Assembly: GCA_050015275.1 (NCBI GenBank)
Contig: JBEKBS010000001.1
Span: 62,001-126,000, forward strand
Length of the DNA stretch: 64,000 bases
Direction of reading: 5' to 3'
Source: DATKJS01 sp050015275
Lineage (GTDB): Bacteria; Acidobacteriota; Aminicenantia; Aminicenantales; Saccharicenantaceae
Positions 59,523-64,000 of this stretch are shown in pieces; the first letter of the stretch is position 1; every line of letters begins with the position of its first letter. The notes under the pieces were generated by a model. It did no database searches. It was not told the origin of the DNA and saw nothing but the letters and a program-made list of their open reading frames with translations. The position numbers were made by a program, and so were the translations under genes.

Positions 59523-62198
59523 ATGGAGGAAAAGAGACTTTTTCTCGTCGACGGGCACTCCCTCCTCTACCGTTCTTATTATGCGATCCGCCAGCTCTCG
59601 ACGTCCCAGGGGTTCCCGACCAACGCCATCTACGGGTTCATCAGCGCCTTGCGGAAGATCATCGACCAGGAGAAGCCCGACTACCTGGGCGTCGTCTTCG
59701 ACGTCAAGGGGCCGACCGTCCGGCACGAGGCCTATAAGGACTACAAGGCCCACCGCAAGCCCATGCCCGACGACCTCGCGGTCCAGATCCCGGTGCTGAA
59801 GGAGGTCCTCCACGCTCTGAGGATCCCCACGGCCGAGTTCGAGAAGTACGAGGCCGATGACGTCCTGGCGACCCTGGCCCGGCAGGCGGCGAAGAAAAAG
59901 ATCCGATCCGTGATCGTCACCACGGACAAGGACCTCCTTCAGGTCGTCGACCGGTCGACGACCATCTACAACCCGGCCAAGGAAACGACCGTCGACGCGG
60001 CCGGCGTCAAGGACGTTTTCGGGGTCGGCGCGGACCAGGTCATCGACGTCCTGTCCCTGTGGGGCGACCCGACGGACAACGTCCCCGGTGTCCCGGGCGT
60101 CGGCGAGAAGACGGCCAAGGCCCTCATCCAGGAGTTCGGCTCCGTGGATAACCTTCTCCGGAACCTGGGCCGGGTCAAAAATCCCCGGATCAGGGAAAAG
60201 ATCGAGCAGAACCGTGACCTCCTCGAGCTCAGCCGCCGGCTGGTCACGGTCACGTGCGACCTCGACGTCGGCCTGGACCTCGACGCCTACGCCCTCCAGG
60301 AGCCCGACGAGAAGGAGGCCCTCCGCCTCTTCCAGAGCCTCGAGTTCACGTCCCTCCTCGGCGACTTCCTGAAGAAGCCGAGGCCCGAGAAAAAAGATTA
60401 CCGGGTCGTCTTCGAGGAAAGCGAGCTTGAGGCCCTCTGCGACCGGATCACCGGGGTCGGCGCCGTCGCCCTGGACACCGAAACGGACAGCCCCTTCCCG
60501 ACCCGGGCCCGCCTCGTCGGGATGTCGTTCGCCCTCGTCCCCGGCGAGGCTTTTTACCTTCCCCTCGGCCACGACTATCTCGGCGCGCCCGCCCAGATCC
60601 CCAAAGACAAGGCCTTCTCTTATCTCCGCCCGGTCCTCGAGGATGCCGCGATCAGGAAAACGGGCCAGAATATCAAATACGACGCCATCGTCCTCCGCCG
60701 GGAGCACATCCATCTCGGCGGGATCGAGCGGGACACCATGGTCCTCTCCTACCTGCTTGAGCCGAACTGGGGGAAGCACGGCCTGGACCGGCTGGCCCTG
60801 ACCTATCTCCAGACCGGCAAGACGCCCTACGAGAGCGTCGTCGGGAAAGGGAAAAACCAGCTCACGATGGACAAGGTCGACATCGACCGGGTGGCCCCCT
60901 ATGCCTGCCGGGACGCCGATCTGGCCCTCGAGCTCGGCACGCTCCTTTTCGAGAAGGTCCGGGAGAGGAAGCTCGACCGCCTGTACGATGAGATCGAGCG
61001 GCCCCTGATCGAGCTCCTGGCGCAAATGGAGATCTGGGGGGTCCGGGTGGATCCCGCTGTCCTCCGGGCCATGTCCCAGGAACTCCAGGCCGAGCTCCAG
61101 TCGCTCGAGAGGGAGATCCATGAGCTGGCGGGCGGCGCTTTCAATATCAACTCCCCACGGCAACTCGGCTCCGTCCTCTTCCATAAGCTCGGACTCCCCG
61201 CGACGAAAAAGACCCGGGTCACGAAGGGATTCTCGACGTCCCTGGACATCCTCGAAGAGCTGGCCGCCCTCCATCCCCTGGCTAGGCTCGTCCTGGATTA
61301 CCGTCAGAAAACGAAGCTCAAGAGCACCTATGCCGATGCCCTCCCGGAGCTCATCGACCCGGAGACGGGGAGGATCCATACCTCCTACAACCAGACGGTG
61401 GCTTCCACAGGCCGGCTGTCGTCGAGCGACCCCAACCTCCAGAACATCCCAGCCCGCGGCGAGTGGGGGCCGCGGTTCCGCCGGGCGTTCATCGCCGATA
61501 AGGGGCACCGCCTCCTCGCGGCCGACTATTCACAGATCGAGCTCAGGATCCTGGCCCATCTCTCCGAGGACCCGGCCCTGGTCGAAACATTCTCCACGGA
61601 CCGGGACGTCCATGACGAGACGGCCCGGGTCGTCTTCGCCGGCGAGGCGGGGCTCCCGGCGGAGGAGACGAGACGGAGGGCCAAGGTCATCAATTTCAGC
61701 ATCATCTACGGGACCTCGGCCTTCTCGCTCGCCAAGGAGCTCCAGACCTCGACGGCGGAGGCCCAGAGCTTCATCGACCGTTATTTCGAACAGCACCCGC
61801 TCGTCCGGAACTACCTCGACCGGATCGTCGCGGAAGCGAAGGACCGGGGATACTCGGAGACGATCTTCGGCCGGCAGCGCCAGGTCCCCGAGCTCCGTCA
61901 GTCCGATAAAATGACCCAGCAGGCGGGCCGCCGCATCGCCCTCAACATGCCCATCCAAGGCTCGGCGGCCGACCTCATCAAGGTCGCCATGCTCCGGATC
62001 TGGGACGATCTGCGGGCCCGCAGGCTCCGGACGCGGATGATCCTCCAGGTCCACGACGAGCTCGTCTTCGAGGTCCCGAGCGCCGAAAAGGCCGAGGTCG
62101 AAAAAATCGTCCGGGACCGCATGGAGAACGTCTGCGACCTCAGGGTCCCCCTCAAGGTCCGCCTCGGCTGGGGCCCCAACTGGGCCGACGCAAAATAG
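59523..62198 (+). CDS. polA: DNA polymerase I
   Basis: 891 residues with all three activities. 5' nuclease domain (1-290, LFLVDGHSLLYRSYYAI, KYEADDVLATLARQA, GVPGVGEKTAKALI). Proofreading domain intact: ALDTETDSPFPTRA, TGQNIKYDAIVLRRE and YACRDADLAL hold the metal aspartates. Polymerase motifs A DYSQIELRILAHLSEDP, B RRRAKVINFSIIYGTSAFSL and C QVHDELVFEVP. Motif B has Ser where E. coli has Gly (NFGxIYG), as in some thermophile enzymes. ATG 59523 is preceded only by GAAGGGG. Confidence 0.97.
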   Translation: MEEKRLFLVDGHSLLYRSYYAIRQLSTSQGFPTNAIYGFISALRKIIDQEKPDYLGVVFDVKGPTVRHEAYKDYKAHRKPMPDDLAVQIPVLKEVLHALRIPTAEFEKYEADDVLATLARQAAKKKIRSVIVTTDKDLLQVVDRSTTIYNPAKETTVDAAGVKDVFGVGADQVIDVLSLWGDPTDNVPGVPGVGEKTAKALIQEFGSVDNLLRNLGRVKNPRIREKIEQNRDLLELSRRLVTVTCDLDVGLDLDAYALQEPDEKEALRLFQSLEFTSLLGDFLKKPRPEKKDYRVVFEESELEALCDRITGVGAVALDTETDSPFPTRARLVGMSFALVPGEAFYLPLGHDYLGAPAQIPKDKAFSYLRPVLEDAAIRKTGQNIKYDAIVLRREHIHLGGIERDTMVLSYLLEPNWGKHGLDRLALTYLQTGKTPYESVVGKGKNQLTMDKVDIDRVAPYACRDADLALELGTLLFEKVRERKLDRLYDEIERPLIELLAQMEIWGVRVDPAVLRAMSQELQAELQSLEREIHELAGGAFNINSPRQLGSVLFHKLGLPATKKTRVTKGFSTSLDILEELAALHPLARLVLDYRQKTKLKSTYADALPELIDPETGRIHTSYNQTVASTGRLSSSDPNLQNIPARGEWGPRFRRAFIADKGHRLLAADYSQIELRILAHLSEDPALVETFSTDRDVHDETARVVFAGEAGLPAEETRRRAKVINFSIIYGTSAFSLAKELQTSTAEAQSFIDRYFEQHPLVRNYLDRIVAEAKDRGYSETIFGRQRQVPELRQSDKMTQQAGRRIALNMPIQGSAADLIKVAMLRIWDDLRARRLRTRMILQVHDELVFEVPSAEKAEVEKIVRDRMENVCDLRVPLKVRLGWGPNWADAK

Positions 62199-62474
62199 GG
62201 TCGGACGGGTCCTGTCCCGGCGCATAAAGAGGGGCCGAGGGGAATGGCTGTTGCGCTTAAAAAAGAATGCGCAGGGGGTGTTCTTTGAACTGCCCAGAAG
62301 AAAGATCCAGAATCATCTCAGATATTTACCAGAAGTGCAGCTCCGAGTTGCTCCGCTGCATTTCTGCTGGCCGCTCCTCGGAATCCGCTCCCTGCCGGAG
62401 GCCATCCCCGAGGCCCATCTTACAGATGCACCAGGGCAGGACTCATCCAACCTTTTTATTTCTCGACGGAACCC
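62199..62474. other. Gap after polA, no gene supported
   Basis: Opens with a GGACGGGTCCTGTCC palindrome-like motif (62204-62218) also present, inverted, at 10828-10842. The rest is less GC-rich; two overlapping frames (62251-62511 and 62267-62551) run through it, neither with a ribosome site, and the second extends into the 3' end of the opposite gene. Could be a decayed gene or an untranslated region. Confidence 0.4.
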
Positions 62475-63599
62475 TTACAGGGTCTTCTGGAGGACGCGGA
62501 ATTTCTTGTAGATCTTTCCGCCCATGCGCTCCATCTCCCCCCGGACCTTGATGTTGGTCTCCATCTCGTGGTGGGTGTCCATGACCTCGTAGCCCGCATC
62601 CAGGGCGGACTGGATCATCTTGACCCCCATCACGACGTCCAGGCCCTGGCCTCGGTACTTGTCCTTGACCGCGCCGAGGAGGAGGTCGAGCTGTTTCGTT
62701 TTCTTGGCCGCCCGCAGGATGTAGATCAATCCGAAGGGGAAGAGCCGGCCGCGGGCCTTCAGGATCCCCCCGCTCATGTCGGGCATGCCGATGATGAAGG
62801 CCACGATCTCGCCGTCCTTCGTGATGACCTTGACGAAGTTGGGGTTGAGGACGGGCAGATAGCGCTTGGCCAGCTCGTCCATCTCTTTCTCATCGAGCGG
62901 CGCGTAGCCGTAGATATTGTTCTGCATATAGGTCTCGTTCATCAACGACAGGACCGGCCGGATCCAGGGCTTGATCTGCTTCTTGGTCTTGAACTCCAGG
63001 ACCTCGAAGACCCCCTTCTTTTCGGCCCGCTCGTAGATCTTCTTGTAGAACTCGGGCATCTCCTTGGGGATGTCGATCTTGTAAACGAAATAATCGATGT
63101 CCTTGACGTAGCCCTCGTTCTCGACGAGCTTGGGCATCCAGGGGAAATTGTAGTAGGTGGCGATGGTCGCCCGGTGGTCGAAGCCCTCGATGAGGAACCC
63201 CTCGGGGTCCTGGTCGGAGAAGCCGTACGGGCCGACGATCCGGGTCATCCCTTTGGCCCCGGCCCAATCCTCGATCCTGGCAAGGAGGGCGTGAACGACT
63301 TCCTGGTCCTCGTATGTTTCCAGGTATCCGAAGCGGGCCGTCTTTTCGTTCCGGTGTTCGTTATAGCGGTCGTTGATGATCCCCATGGCCCGGCCGACGC
63401 AGGCGCCCTCTTTGAACGCCAGGAGCATGGTCGTGTGGCAGTAGCCGAAGGCCTTGTTCTTTTTCGGGTCGAAGAATTTCCAGTCGTCCATGTAGATGGG
63501 GTGGACCCAGTTCGCGTGGCCGGCATGGATCTTTTCGGGAAGAAAAATGAAGGTCTTGAGGTCCTTCCGGGATTGGGCTTCCTTGACTTCGATGGCCAT
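62475..63599 (-). CDS. GNAT-superfamily acetyltransferase-like protein
   Basis: 374 residues. N-terminal part: FLPEKIHAGHANWVHPIYMD, FGYCHTTMLLAFKEGACVGR and AMGIINDRYNEHRNEKTARF; the strand AFKEGACVGRAMGIIND and the following GYLETYEDQEVVHALLARIE with WAGAKG..RIVGPYGFSD fit an acetyl-CoA-binding fold. A second GNAT-like half follows (VAFIIGMPDMSGGILKARG and GAVKDKYRGQGLDVVMGVKM). I know similar double-GNAT proteins of about 370-390 residues with no proven substrate. GAAAGGGAGAA precedes ATG 63599. It converges on polA and is divergent from the membrane gene at the window end. Confidence 0.7.
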   Translation of the reverse strand: MAIEVKEAQSRKDLKTFIFLPEKIHAGHANWVHPIYMDDWKFFDPKKNKAFGYCHTTMLLAFKEGACVGRAMGIINDRYNEHRNEKTARFGYLETYEDQEVVHALLARIEDWAGAKGMTRIVGPYGFSDQDPEGFLIEGFDHRATIATYYNFPWMPKLVENEGYVKDIDYFVYKIDIPKEMPEFYKKIYERAEKKGVFEVLEFKTKKQIKPWIRPVLSLMNETYMQNNIYGYAPLDEKEMDELAKRYLPVLNPNFVKVITKDGEIVAFIIGMPDMSGGILKARGRLFPFGLIYILRAAKKTKQLDLLLGAVKDKYRGQGLDVVMGVKMIQSALDAGYEVMDTHHEMETNIKVRGEMERMGGKIYKKFRVLQKTL

Positions 63600-63721
63600 G
63601 CTTTCTCCCTTTCTCTCGCAACAGCGTCCTCTCTTTATATTCCAGGATTCCAGGGGAAAAATCAAATATTATTTTGTTCTGGAAATCCTGTTCAAAAAAT
63701 GAGGGCGGCGTGTGGAAATTC

Positions 63722-63750
63722 TTGACAATTCCGGAGGCCCCCCATATACT
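63722..63750 (+). promoter_or_regulatory. Promoter of the terminal membrane-subunit gene
   Basis: TTGACA (63722-63727), 17-bp spacer, TATACT (63745-63750), predicted start near 63757, about 26 bases of leader. The rest of 63600-63721 is AT-rich, with a CAGGATTCC/GGAAATCCTG imperfect repeat and no gene. Confidence 0.75.
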
Positions 63751-63782
63751 ACCCCCTCAAAATAAGGAATCAGATCGTCAAT

Positions 63783-64000
63783 ATGAACGTCGAAACCATC
63801 GCCCTCCTAACGATCTTTGTCCCTATCGTCGGCTCATTCGCGATCCCGCTGGCGGCCCTCCTCTCCAAGCCCGCCCGGTCGTTGTGGGCCATTCTGGTGA
63901 GCGCCGTGACGGCGGTCTTGCCTCTGACCCTGATCCCGTTCGCCCTCGGCGGGGGCGATCTGGTCATCCGCAAACCCTTCGTCCTCGGGCTCGACTTCAT
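63783..64000 (+). CDS. NuoL/Mrp-antiporter-like membrane subunit, 5' part only
   Basis: ATG 63783 opens a frame that runs off the window end (72 codons seen). The N-terminus MNVETIALLTIFVPIVGSFA is followed by IPLAALLSKPARSLWAILVS, a second helix, and FVLGLDF near the edge. Two early membrane helices and the phrase ending in LGLDF recall proton-translocating subunits of complex I, membrane hydrogenases and Mrp antiporters (the YxDGLS-type region). Which of these is right cannot be decided from 72 residues. The ribosome site AAGGA is 14 bases upstream and weak; the promoter is strong. Confidence 0.6.
   Translation, partial: MNVETIALLTIFVPIVGSFAIPLAALLSKPARSLWAILVSAVTAVLPLTLIPFALGGGDLVIRKPFVLGLDF

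Noticed and set aside
62251..62551. Two overlapping frames of 86 and 94 codons after polA
   Set aside because: No ribosome site, poor composition, and the longer overlaps the end of the opposite-strand acetyltransferase-like gene.

Overview
The window is a GC-rich, densely packed stretch of a diderm bacterial chromosome. An LptD gene, a beta-barrel protein and a lipid/peptidoglycan gene set point to an outer membrane. An acidobacterial-type VWFA protein, an HTH-TM-FG-GAP regulator of a kind common in Acidobacteria, an archaeal-type phosphoglycerate mutase, a putative Na+-type ATP synthase c subunit and oxygen-sensitive redox genes suggest Acidobacteriota or a relative such as Candidatus Aminicenantes. 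That placement is an inference from gene content, not a phylogeny. Nearly everything is housekeeping. There is no CRISPR array, prophage, transposase or rRNA, and I recognise one tRNA.

Layout. 1-8.9 kb: end of an outer-membrane barrel gene, a Trm112-like protein, purF, convergent lptD, a divergent atpZ, then atpI-atpB-atpE (F0 genes without the rest of the ATP synthase), a YihY protein and a VWFA-domain protein. 9-10.3 kb: trxA-trxB with a clear promoter. 10.3-11 kb: about 640 bp of hairpin-rich non-coding DNA with a strong terminator. 11-26.2 kb: a leftward cluster thrS-infC-rpmI-rplT-pheS-pheT-(coiled coil)-zapA-rny-ymdB-xseA-xseB-ispA-dxs-tlyA-nadK. Its first six genes have the E. coli order, and infC appears to start at ATT. 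26.2-26.7 kb: tRNA-Val(GAC) and inverted repeats. 26.7-32.8 kb, rightward: a YfcE-type phosphodiesterase, a 47-codon ORF, then a tight operon of a COG2403 GTPase, carbamate kinase, ornithine carbamoyltransferase and an unrecognised 688-aa protein with a long charged tail.

32.8-41.3 kb, leftward: degenerate receiver protein, valS, birA, coaX, a 210-aa protein, rnr and a protein made only of the C-terminal half of SelB. 41.4-42.8 kb: a membrane-anchored HTH protein with FG-GAP repeats. 42.8-49.2 kb: dnaE and guaA leftward, apgM rightward. 49.2-53.1 kb: a 27-bp-arm inverted repeat element, a murein amidase, and a DUF362 protein overlapping a membrane polyferredoxin. 53.1-59.1 kb, leftward: yceD-rpmF-plsX-fabG-acpP-fabF-etfB-etfA behind a near-consensus promoter. 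59.2-64 kb: an 81-aa protein, polA, a GNAT-like protein on the other strand, and the start of a NuoL/antiporter-like membrane subunit cut by the window end.

The most unusual things are: a GTPase-less SelB C-terminal protein; the GTPase-carbamate kinase-OTC-688 aa operon; a predicted AUU start for infC; purF, guaA, lptD and amiC lacking Shine-Dalgarno sequences and having -10 boxes placed so that transcripts would be leaderless or nearly so; a PheT without its N-terminal tRNA-binding (EMAP) domain; and the structured non-coding region near 10.5-10.9 kb. All calls rest on reading the sequence; no database search was run.
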